Assembly (NCBI GenBank): GCA_944548615.1
Contig: OX155972.1
Span: 13,326,614-13,390,613 of the forward strand
DNA from: Micropterix aruncella
Taxonomy: Eukaryota; Arthropoda; Insecta; Lepidoptera; Micropterigidae
DNA: 64,000 bases
Direction: 5' to 3'
How positions within the stretch are numbered: position 1 is the first letter of the stretch; every line of letters starts with the position of its first letter. The notes beneath the pieces were generated by a model. The model ran no database searches. It was given only the letters and a program-made list of their open reading frames with translations, and was not told the DNA's origin. This document shows, piece by piece, positions 49,801 through 61,800 of the stretch. Position numbers and translations under genes: made by a program.

Positions 49801-52800
49801 TATTATTTCAGGGAGCTAACGGGCCCATGATGAGGTGGCCACGATGACCCATGTGTTCAGGGTCGGTCGCACTCACGGGTCAACACCCATCCGACGGCCT
49901 CCACGCATGGGGTGCGAACCTGGGTAGGACACTGGGTCAACCAGTCTCCCCTGGGAATCAAACCTCTGACGCTCCTGGACGGTCTGCGCACCGAGCGGCG
50001 CAAGCCAATCGATTGTGCTCTCCGACTAACAGTCGGGGGAGTCTGGGAACTGTATTGTTTCCTATAGAGCGGGGGTGGTTGCCTACCTTACGGCGACTGC
50101 TCTTGAAATGACCATTGGCCATCCGATCCCGGTTCAGAGTCGGGCAAAGGACGCCTTGGTCCGCGATAGATTCGGTGTACACCGTTTCACCGCTTCGTAA
50201 GGGAGAGGACCGCGCAAGCGACCTCGAACTCGGAACCAATCGAGAGACCGGAGAAATCTGGTCACAATTGGAAGCAAGGGCGCGAGTGTCGGCCCGCCAG
50301 GTAACATTACTGGCTATCTCGCGGTAAAGGCGTTGGTCTCTTGCGGGTTGTGGCGTAGCTAGACGTCGGATTTGTAATGTCCAAAGTCTTCTACGCTCAC
50401 TGCACGGTCGATAGAACGATGAATCGTTAAAACGTCCTGTTCGTCGTTAAAACGTCCGGTGACGGGTTCGCCCGTTGTGGTTGACATCTCAATATGTTAT
50501 TATTTCAATATTATTTACATTAAGATGTCAATTTTCAATTTGGTATACAGGTTATACCAAATTGACCTTTCGGTGGGTGCGCCGTAAATTTTTATACAAT
50601 GCAACATATTATGGATTAAGCACAGATTCTACAGACCACAGATAACTGTTTTTTATGCAGATGCAATTAGTAAATGGGTAAACAAATATGTTTTTATCTA
50701 TATATATAAAAATGAATCGCCGTGCGTTAGTCTCGCAAGATCTCGGAAATGACTCGACCGATTTGATTTTTTTTTTTGTTTTGTTTGCCTTGATTCAGGG
50801 GTGGTTATAAAAAATATTTAGGAAAAATATTTAGGAAAAACTCAAAGAAACAACTGAAAACAGAAAAAATGGAAATTGGTCATTTTGGGAAATAGGCCTA
50901 TTTCTAGATGGCTATGGCGGCGATCCTATTGTTTGATAGCTGCGCCATCCATAACTGTTATTCATTCTGTATAAGTCAAAAAAGTCAAAAGTCAAAGAAG
51001 TAAAAAAAGTCGAAAAAGTAATAAAAAGTCAAAAAGTCGAAAAAGTAAAAAAAACTCAGAAAAGTAAAAAAAAACATTCAATCACCAAAAGAAACTCAAA
51101 CCGTACATGATTCTGCCATATTGATTTTAATGAAATGGATTTGGAAGGTTGATTAGTGTGGAGGCTTTCCAAGTTGTGGGGCTTTCCCACGTGTGGCCTA
51201 CAAACAGACTCAACCCTCCGGGTTGTAAGGCCAAAGGTGACGTCGGGCGGCGTTGGCGAAATCCTCTTCTTTAACGTCGCTCGGGTCGTGTCTAATCCGC
51301 TGTAGGTAGTATTTCCGGGACTTGCACTCGAGGTTTGTATTGTTAATAAAAAATAATAATTTTGATGTTTTTAAAAGCTTCTAAGCCATTAAAGATTTTT
51401 ATTTACTTTAAAAATGAAGTCTATTACACTAGTTACGAATTTACAAAGCACGTTCGAAAATGGCCTGTCGCAAGGCACGCTAATAATGATCTCCAAGCCA
51501 CGCTCGAAAAATGATCTGTCGTATCGGCGGGCGCCCTCCATTATATAGGTACGACCGCCACCGTCGGCCGCGTGGTGGGGGAGGTTTGTTCCCCGCCCCG
51601 CACGTGGTTGTCGGCCGGCGTACTATTGTATGTCGTTTTGTGAAGTTTAATATAATATTATTGCCTTCTATTTTACTAAAGTTAAGGGTGTACATACGAC
51701 CTTAAACTCTAACTTATATTAACTTATGATTATTTTACATTTATCTTTTAATAATCATAATTTATTGCTATGTCCTATTTTAGGTTGAATTTACATATCT
51801 TCACCAGTTATTGGCCGATTTGGCTCGGACAAAGTTTAAAAATTAAATTATATTATTCTAATCATTTAGACATTATGGCAGCAATTTTGTGGATTTTTTG
51901 TGATCCAATATTTAAGCTGGCGCTTTCCAAAATATGAGTCATTCTTTGTACCTACCTGGCTGGCGGGGAGGGTCGATTTTACAATCGGCGGCGGGGTTGC
52001 CTAATCCTTTTTGCCGGCGGTGTATTTAGGGTGAGTTTTTATTACCCTTTTTAAATGCACGTGCTGGGATATTTCCGACGTTTCCTTTGTTTGCGAGCGA
52101 GGTTTGTTTTCGGGTTGACGTGTAATTTCGAAATTTTTGGCATTTCGCTTGTAAATATTCCACTTTTAGTTTAAAAACCATTAGCCCCCGCTTTTAGTGG
52201 AGCTAATCCGTGTATACCGATAGTGTGTGCTAAGTGCACTTACTGCCATAAATAATATTTGTTGGTTGGGGATTTTTGATGCGCTCGGAATTTTAGGCAT
52301 GACGACACAATGTTTGTTGTGATGTTTATCATCATCATGCCTGCCCGATATTTCATCTTTCTTCCCGCAACATCCCCCTCTCCGTGAGACAAGTGTTTCT
52401 CCTCACTCCTCTTCTTCGGGAGGTGAAATTGTTGTTCTCACTTCCTCTTGGTGGGGAGAATAGATTACTGCCACTTTATGTACTGGTCTTTTGTACGACT
52501 TTCCGCGACAGCAGATCGTTACTGAACGTACTTGCTTATCGGGAGCGGTATGTACTTGCTCTATTCGCCCTCGGAGCCAAGTATTTCTGGGTAGGTCCGC
52601 GTCCACAAGGATGACTATGTCTCCTATCTGGACGGGTTTTACCGCGTCGTGCCATTTTGGTCTCGTCGCCAGCGTCGGGAGATATTCGCGTACGAATCTC
52701 GACCAAAAATGGTTTGCCATTATTTGGGCTTTTTGCCACTGTTTTTTGAGGCAAAGATTGTCGTTGTCAATTACGCCTATGTTGAGTCGACCTGATGACG

Positions 52801-55800
52801 AACCAATCAAGAAGTGATTTGGCGTAAGACTTTCGTCGTCTTGGCTGTCGAGGGAAACATGGGTTAACGGGCGAGAATTTACCGAATGTTCAGCCTCTGC
52901 CATTAATGTTAATAACGTCTCGTCGCGAGGAGCTTTTTCCTTTAAAGTGATGGAGAGAGCTTTTTTTATGGACTGAACCAATCTCTCATAAAAACCTCCC
53001 ATATGGGGGGCTGTCGGAGTGTTGAATCTCCATTCTATTTCCTTCATAGCGCATTGTGAACTTACGTCATCAAAATTGACATCTTGCAGTGCCCGTTTCA
53101 ACTCGTTATTGCTCCCGTGAAAGTTCGTTCCGTTATCGGAAAATATTACGGACGGTGTCCCTCTGCGTGCGCATAGTCGCTTTATTGCCATCATTGTGCT
53201 GTCCGTTGATAGTGAATGGACGATTTCTATGTGGACGGCTCGACTACTCATACAACAGAAAAGCATACCGTACCGTTTTTCCCGGTGTCTTCCAACGGTG
53301 ACTTCTATCGGCCCGAATATGTCGATATTGGTGAACGGTCGTATGTGATGAGCCAATCTGATGTCCGGTAAGACCGCCATTTTGGGTGGAATTGGCTTCG
53401 CTCTGTCAATCTGACATTTTCGGCAGTCGCGAGTGATTTTTCGAATCGCTCCCCGGAGTCGCAATACCCAATAACGCTGTCGTAGTTCATTACAAACCCA
53501 TTCACGGCCTTTGTGACCGGCTTGCTCGTGCTGCCATTTCATCAACAACTGGGTATAATGACTACGCGCGTCCAGTATTGCGGGTTGTTTTACCTCGGGG
53601 GCGACACCGGCTAAATTTTGTATGCGACCGCCTACTCGCAGGATCCTATTCGTATCCAGGTACGCATTTAGGTTTCTTATCCTGCTGTTTTTTGGTAATT
53701 CTTTATTGCTTTTTAATAATGAAATTTCCTCGCTGAAATCTTGTTGCTGCGAAACCCGAATCAGGTAGAGGTCCGCGCAAGCAAGTTCTTGTGGGGTTAA
53801 ATGTTTCGTTTTTTCGCCGCTGCGTTTGCAGCGTTGTACGAATCGAAATATCCATGCTACTGTACGACGTAACCGTTCTAGGCGTGAGAATCGTTTTGTC
53901 TCGATTAGTGAAATAGTTTTTATCGAGGTCATTACGTTTACCGGTCGACGTTCTTCGTCCTGACCGTATTCTGACGATGGAGATTCATCGTCCGCGGTTG
54001 ATTCCCCTGGATTTAATTTCGATACATATTCTTTTTTAACAAAATTATTTTTTATGTCGCATTTTTGAGTGGCTAACGGCTGGTTGTTAAGCAACTTATT
54101 CTCTGTGGAATTTGACCGTTCTTTCGCCATCTCGCAACTGTCTGGCAACGTTACCTGGTCGCTTTTCCGTAGCAGACCGGTGCTCCAACGATTGCCTTCT
54201 TGTTTTTTCGTGGCGTGGACAAGCATTTCGGATCGCGCGTTCGTAACGGCCTTATGGGCGCGTACGTGCGTTCCTACTTCTTTTAATTTGACATACGACC
54301 CGATGATGTCGTCCATCCTTTGGTTTGAGCCCGCATTCCGTAAGTGGTTTACGGCGCGGCAAGTAGACAAATCACCGCCCCCCCCTCCCCCTAATGTCCA
54401 ACCAAGTCGGCAATAGGTTGCTATCGGAGCGTTCGGGGGACCGGTTTTTATTGTTCTGGGAATGATTAAATCATAATGATCTATTCCTATTAGAATTTGC
54501 GGTGCTCCTTCAAAGTCGCAAAACGGTATGTCGGCTAAATGAGGCCATTTAATTAGCATAGATTTAGCACAGAATTTTTGTGCTGGTAAATCCAGCTGTT
54601 TTATGGTCCTGGCGTTACGCAAATCATAATATTTTTTACCTTTCAGCGGTCGGATCTTACAGTCTATTCGCTGCGTTGTCGCGTTCGCAACTGACATGCC
54701 CGAGGCGCCTACTAAATTTAAGGGGCTAATTTCCCCGTGTACTCCTATTTTATCCGTTATGCTCTGATCTATTAATGTGATTGAAGATCCTTCATCGCAT
54801 AACGCTAGCGCTTTTATAACGCCTTTCGGCCCCCGTAGTTCCACGGGCGCTACCCTTAGAATCATTTTTTCCGATCCGTCCCAAGTATTAGCTACTGTAT
54901 TAGGGGTATTTTGGTCGTCGTTCGAGGGCTGATCTTTTTGCGCGGCATTATTTTTATGTAATAATTTGTGGTGAGGCCACTTACAACCTTCTATCCCACA
55001 CGGCTCTTTTACGCTACATTGCGCTTGGCGGTGGTCTTTTCTAAAACACCGTGTGCATAAGCGTTTTTCCGTAACCCATGTCCAGCGTTGATTTATTGTC
55101 ATTTTTTCTATTTCGCGGCATTTAGGGGTTAGATGATTGTTTCGCCCGCACTTTAGGCAGGCGTCTGTCGACTCCTGAGTGTCTGTAGCAAAAACTCTTT
55201 TTTTGCTCGGCATCTCGGATCGATTGTTACTATACTTATTTTTTGAATAATTTTTTACGGGATCTTCTTGAGAGGCGGCGTCTATTATTGTCTCTAACCA
55301 GTTTCCGTAATCTAAAAGAGTAGGATGCGGTCCATGGCCGGCGGAGTACCACTGTAACCGCAAATGTTGTGGCAACTTCATCACTAATTCTTTTAGCAGC
55401 GGTGGATTTGTGAGATACGCAGAATGACCCATATTTTTCAAAGCATGTACGACATTACAAACGGTAGTGCCGTACTCAACCAACTTAAATATCGAATCAC
55501 TCACCAATATTTGCTGCGTACTGCGTGCTTCCTGCATGAGCGCGTCGATGCGAGCGCCAGGTCTGCCAAAACGGCGTTCCAGCGCTCTCCGGATCTCCGG
55601 GACATTGCCGGGATCCAGTAACATCGCGCGTACTGCCTCGCGCGCGGGTCCTCGCAGGCTTTGTTGTAGTCGTAGCAGATTGTCCGCGTTGGTGAATCCG
55701 CACATTGTCGACCCCTGGTCGAATAGTGCGGCGTATATTGGCCACTCCTGCATGCTGCCGTCGAACTGGGGAAGGCTGCGTAGCATCTTCGCTCGGGTCT

Positions 55801-58800
55801 GCATCATGTAGACGTCGGGCGGGCTGCATTCTTCCTCTTTCTTCATCGTAGGGACGTCGCCGCTCGGTCGGGCGTAATTGCTCGCTCGGGCGGTGTCACT
55901 CGGTCGATTGGCGGTGGCGGCTGCGGCGTTATCGGCGATCGCTTTCGTGACGGCGCTCGCGACGGCTCGTTGTAACGCGGCGTCGCTTGCCTTTTTGTCC
56001 GTGGCGTCGTCGTCTCTTAACTGCCGCTCGTAGGAGGAGGCTCTTGGATGGGAGTTGGCGGCGGCGGCGGTGGCGGCGATCGCTTGCGTGACGGCGCTCG
56101 CGACGGCTCGTTGGAATGCGGCGTCGCTCGCTGTTTTTTCTGCGGCGTCGTCGTCCCTTAATTCCCGCTCGTTCACCCATTCCTCTGTACGTCCGGTCGT
56201 TAGTCGTCGGCTCTGTCGTTCCGCTCGGCTGTCGGCTCGGCTTATTTGGTCGTCGTCGTCCATATATAACTCTTCCTCGACCTCTGCTTCTATCAGGAGT
56301 TTCCGCAGTTCGAGTTGTCGGTCGATCCGTTCCGATTCGATTCGGTGAGTCTCGGCTGCGTGTTTGGCGCGGATTCCGCTTGGACGGCTTTCACTGCGGC
56401 TGCGGCTGCGGCTTCTTCCTGGGCGGTTTTCGCTGCTGCGGCTGCGGCTGCGGCTGCGGTGTCGGCTGCGGCTTTTTCCTGGGCGGCTTCCATCTCCGCT
56501 TCCAATTGTCGCCTCCTGATGGTGGTGGTTGCTGATCTGGACGATCGATGACTTGTCATTGACGGCGCCCTGCTGCTGGTCGACTGTGCTCTGCTGGCTG
56601 GTCTCTCAGCGGTCGTCGTCTTAATTGCAGATCTTGCGGCATCTTGTTGATCGGCTCGTAGTTCTTGCCTGTGAGCGTCGATCTGGCTTTTGTCGCGTGC
56701 TTTGTCCGCAATCCTTGCGCTTCTTCTAGCGCTCTCTGTCCGTTCCGCGCTCGTATGACGCGGCGTCGACATGTCGGAGATTCTTCAAATTTTGGTAAAA
56801 AATTAAAAAAAATATTTTTTATTATTTTTTACCTCGATGGACCTGCTTTCTGCTTAAGGTCCTGATTTCCTATCCGGCTCGAAGGACCAAGATGTGGAGG
56901 CTTTCCAAGTTGTGGGGCTTTCCCACGTGTGGCCTACAAACAGACTCAACCCTCCGGGTTGTAAGGCCAAAGGTGACGTCGGGCGGCGTTGGCGAAATCC
57001 TCTTCTTTAACGTCGCTCGGGTCGTGTCTAATCCGCTGTAGGTAGTATTTCCGGGACTTGCACTCGAGGTTTGTATTGTTAATAAAAAATAATAATTTTG
57101 ATGTTTTTAAAAGCTTCTAAGCCATTAAAGATTTTTATTTACTTTAAAAATGAAGTCTATTACACTAGTTACGAATTTACAAAGCACGTTCGAAAATGGC
57201 CTGTCGCAAGGCACGCTAATAATGATCTCCAAGCCACGCTCGAAAAATGATCTGTCGTATCGGCGGGCGCCCTCCATTATATAGGTACGACCGCCACCGT
57301 CGGCCGCGTGGTGGGGGAGGTTTGTTCCCCGCCCCGCACGTGGTTGTCGGCCGGCGTACTATTGTATGTCGTTTTGTGAAGTTTAATATAATATTATTGC
57401 CTTCTATTTTACTAAAGTTAAGGGTGTACATACGACCTTAAACTCTAACTTATATTAACTTATGATTATTTTACATTTATCTTTTAATAATCATAATTTA
57501 TTGCTATGTCCTATTTTAGGTTGAATTTACATATCTTCACCAGTTATTGGCCGATTTGGCTCGGACAAAGTTTAAAAATTAAATTATATTATTCTAATCA
57601 TTTAGACATTTTTATGGCAGCAATTTTGTGGATTTTTTGTGATCCAATATTTAAGCTGGCGCTTTCCAAAATATGAGTCATTCTTTGTACCTACCTGGCT
57701 GGCGGGGAGGGTCGATTTTACTTTACAATCGGCGGCGGGGTTGCCTAATCCTTTTTGCCGGCGGTGTATTTAGGGTGAGTTTTTATTACCCTTTTTAAAT
57801 GCACGTGCTGGGATATTTCCGACGTTTCCTTTGTTTGCGAGCGAGGTTTGTTTTCGGGTTGACGTGTAATTTCGAAATTTTTGGCATTTCGCTTGTAAAT
57901 ATTCCACTTTTAGTTTAAAAACCATTAGCCCCCGCTTTTAGTGGAGCTAATCCGGGTATACCGATAGTGTGTGCTAAGTGCACTTACTGCCATAAATAAT
58001 ATTTGTTGGTTGGGGATTTTTGATGCGCTCGGAATTTTAGGCATGACGACACAATGTTTGTTGTGATGTTTATCATCATCATGCCTGCCCGATATTTCAT
58101 CTTTCTTCCCGCAACAATTAGGATCAATAAACGCTTATGAAGAGTTACAATCAAATCAATTTTAGGTGGTACGAAGTTCACCGGTCATCTAGTAATAAAT
58201 AAAAGTATAAAATCGAAGACAACGACAAGTCTACCCTGGACAACGGCGACTACAACGACTCCGAAACGTCGGGTGCTACAATTTCACAATTTCGGGGACT
58301 ACAATTTCGGGGACTACAATTTCCCGCGGTAAATTCGTTTTCTATCCTATTTATAAAATAAAAGTATAATTAATAAAACATGTTTATTTTATATATCTTA
58401 TTCTAAACAAATATAAAACATATATATGCAATATAGTAACATAATAATTGTTATTTTGACAATCCGTGCACAAAACTTTAGTTTGAGAGTGTCGTTTACA
58501 TCTGTACTAATATTATAAAGAGGTAAAGTTTATGAGGTTGTAGGAAGTAATCTCTGGATCTACTGAACCGATTTTGAAAATTCTTTTACCAATAGAAAGC
58601 AACGTTTTTTGTCTAAGCCAAATCTCACGAAATCGAACAAGGGGGTGAGGGGGGGGGGGTCGAAGAATCGCCAAAATCACCTCACGTAATAAATGGACGC
58701 TCTCTTACCGGGAAAGTCTTGAGGTGACACAACCGTTTTTTTTTTTACCAATCACAATTGCTTGCGATTAATTGCTGCGATTTATATTATTAAACACAGA

Positions 58801-61800
58801 GAGGGAATTTATATTATTGTCACAAAGACTCAAGTCCCTAGTCGCCTATTATTTTTATTCAGTTGCCTGAACTTGGTGCTTGCAAGAGGCTGCTGCCACT
58901 TTAGATTAGGTTTTGCCGCCGTTTTTAAATTAGGTTTTGCAGCCTATTTTACGAGAAAAGTGTTTCAACCTTATTATAATGAATAATGGGTCATATTTAA
59001 AATGAATAACAAGAGATCTATTTTAGTAAGTAAAAATGTAGACTTACTCCATATCGCCGTCTGCTTTCAGATGTCTTAGGCTCTGTAATGGCGTATTGGC
59101 TGCTAAGGAGAATACGGCCCTGTCTTTAGGGTAGAGATCCAAACGGCTTTTTAGGAAGACATCTTTGTAGTTTGGATGGTTAGTATCCACCTATAAATAA
59201 TAGTTTACATAGTCATAACGTTTCAAGTACAGGATGAGGCATTGAAATAGAAAATTTTAAAATAACTAAACAAGTAACTATACGGGGTGTTATTACTGCA
59301 CAGGCTTTTTTCTGTGGGTGAAATCAGTACAACGTGGTAAGCAACTTTTGATTTAAAAAAAATGGAAAAAACCAAGAAAAAAAATATTTTTTGTTTTTTT
59401 TTTAAATTCGAAATTTTTGAAGAAGTTAACTGTTAAATAAAGGTTTGAGAAGTGTTTGAGCGCGCTGCGCCATCTAGCGGTAGGTAATAAGTAGTAAATA
59501 AACAATATCAGCGGCATTTTACCAACCGATAGATAGCGCATCGTGATCGCAGCTTTTCATACTATTTAATCATAAAATAAGAAATAAAAATATATATATG
59601 TATATAATATATATATATATATATAAAAGTTGCTTATTTTGTTGTACTGATTCACCCACAGAAAAAAAATCCCGTGCAGTAATAACACCCCGTATGGAGT
59701 GACACATGATGATGAACAATGCATCACTAAACTCAGCAGACATTTTTAATTCCAAGATTCAATTGACGTCATAACACCGGCTCTATTTGCCTGATGACTT
59801 AATAGCATTCAAAGAATTGATAATTTCTTTTTCAAATGTGTCTTTCTTACGATGCAAATTAATGTATGAAGACAGCGTCTTCCAAGTTTGTTTTTCAGTT
59901 GCAAAAATTAATTCACACGAACAATCACCTACCTAGCACAAAAATCACCAGATTTACAGATATAAAAGCGCTTACATTTAGGTTATTACTCACTCTCGTT
60001 AATATTATCAATGGTAAGCCATCTCACTCTATTAGCTTCTTTTAAATGATTAAATGGTCTAAGTATTAACACGGTGTTTATTCTACTATATAAACGCCGA
60101 GGAAACAAGACTTCCACAACCGTTGGCCTCTGATCATGTCGACAACGCACAACATCAGCTATCCCACATATATTGAAAAGAATAAAAAACACAACTGCCG
60201 TTACAGAAAGTGAACTATTGTATTTATAATTATTTTTATTACGGTGTTTTTATGAAATGTGTGTGGTTTATGTATTTATCCATATAGATACATGTAAATT
60301 TCCGGAATGTACTCAATCAGACGTTTCATTTGACACTAAACACGATATATTTATGTAAATTATTGAAATTTGGACATTTGATCATTTAGACAACTATTTA
60401 CAGGGTTGGCAAAAACCCGAGTTTATTCAAAAAATATCTGCCCACTGGGTTATTTCGGGTTTTTTCGGGGATTTTCGGGCTTTTTCGGGGAATTTGGAGT
60501 TTTTTCGGAATTAATGAGAATTTTAAATTAATATATGTTAATTTTACATTTAATTTAATTTAATTACCATTTTATTGCATTTTTTCTCCCAATCCAAATC
60601 TATTTACTACTGAATAAAGTTGTAACACCGAAATTCGTTATTGTCAGTTGTCATCCCCTTTATTTTCACAACAGGATAAGAGTTAACACTAACAACCGCT
60701 AGTGGCGCTGTTTCGGCGCGAAAGTACTGAGAAGTGCAAACGATTTTAGAACTAAATAGTGTATATTGAAGTGTGTATAAGGATCTTTGTCGCTTGAAGA
60801 GTATTGTAATAGTTTTGTAATAAATCAAGTTGAGTGTTTTACCGTGTTTCTGCATCTGCTGCCTAACAATATTATCCATAAGTTATCTTATAAATCATGC
60901 CAAAAGTAGTCTGCATTACACTTGTCCGGCCAGTTCTGCATAAATTGAAAGACTTCTCAACATTTGGAATGATCTGGAGTAAATTAGGGAACAAACTGGG
61001 TGTGTCACAAATACATGTTTTTTTTTCTTTTTGATAAAATATAATATAAATGCTATATCCGTTCATTGATTTAATTATTATAAACAAGTATTTTTTTCAA
61101 AAACCCACATTCGTCAAAAACCCTCGGGTTTTTTCAGGTGGGTTTTACCCAATTTAACCCAGTGGGTTTTTTCGGGTTGGGGAAAATCAAGCCAGCCCTG
61201 ACTATTTACCTGATATTTTACTCTCGAGCTACAAGGCAATGCGGGTAGAGGGTGCGAGGGATGTGGGCAGAGGGGTATGATCCGACGAACGCAAACAATT
61301 AGCATTACGACCAGGTAAAGGCAGGCCGAGTAGTAGAACATCTGGCGAGCATATGGGAGCCCTTACGACTCGTGACGTATTCGCTTTGATTTCAATTTTG
61401 TCATAAGAGAAGCTACTGTCTGGGGTAAACTGTGGTTAAGGAACCCTGTGACATGCAAAAAAAATGCACGGCGGAGATGAAGTAATTTTTTGTAGCACTG
61501 AACCCTACCAATAAAATAGTTTATTGAACAATTAACGACGATGATGATGATAATTGTCATGATAATGATGATAAACCAACAATATTTCTACCTTGAGGAA
61601 TACATCAGTGAAGGCCTTAGTAGATTCGAAGCTGCCGTGGATTGTTACCTGTATGGTACCAATCATAGATGCTGTTATTGCGTACTGAGTATCAGTCGAA
61701 GTGCACTTAATCCTGACAGTATACGGTTCTCCCTTATGCACTGGCTGCAGTGTTACTACTATCTGAAAATAAATAGAAACATACAGTTCCACTATGATGT

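Larger units (their letters stand above)
51157..58116 (-). mobile_element. BEL/Pao LTR retrotransposon, lacking RT and RNase H
   Basis: 6960 bp, flanked by the 5-bp duplication ATTAG (51152-51156, 58117-58121). LTRs of 1216 and 1224 bp differ by two small indels (3 and 5 bp) and one noticed substitution. It has a tRNA-Tyr type primer site and a polypurine tract. The coding region keeps gag, protease and integrase, but the RT/RNase H portion is missing in frame. It is therefore non-autonomous, though recent. Confidence 0.93.
50697..58192 (+). mobile_element. Helitron, split by a BEL/Pao element
   Basis: 5' end A|TCTATATATATAAAAATGAA at 50697 and 3' end GGTACGAAGTTCACCGGTCATCTAG|T at 58192 (longest exact run shared with the first Helitron is TACGAAGTTC). 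Without the BEL insertion only about 530 bp remain. Non-autonomous. The 5' half is a different subfamily from 13912-24547. Confidence 0.6.

Noticed and set aside
54784..54804. Damaged BEL protease active site (DEG instead of DTG)
   Set aside because: DUF1758-type BEL proteases commonly have DEGS or DSGS here (recall), so this is probably normal.
52536..55829. Many ORFs of 65-115 codons on both strands inside the BEL coding region
   Set aside because: Shadows of the 1286-codon ORF.
60619..60868. A solo LTR starting TGTAACACC and ending CTAACA
   Set aside because: No direct duplication flanks it and no matching internal element was seen.
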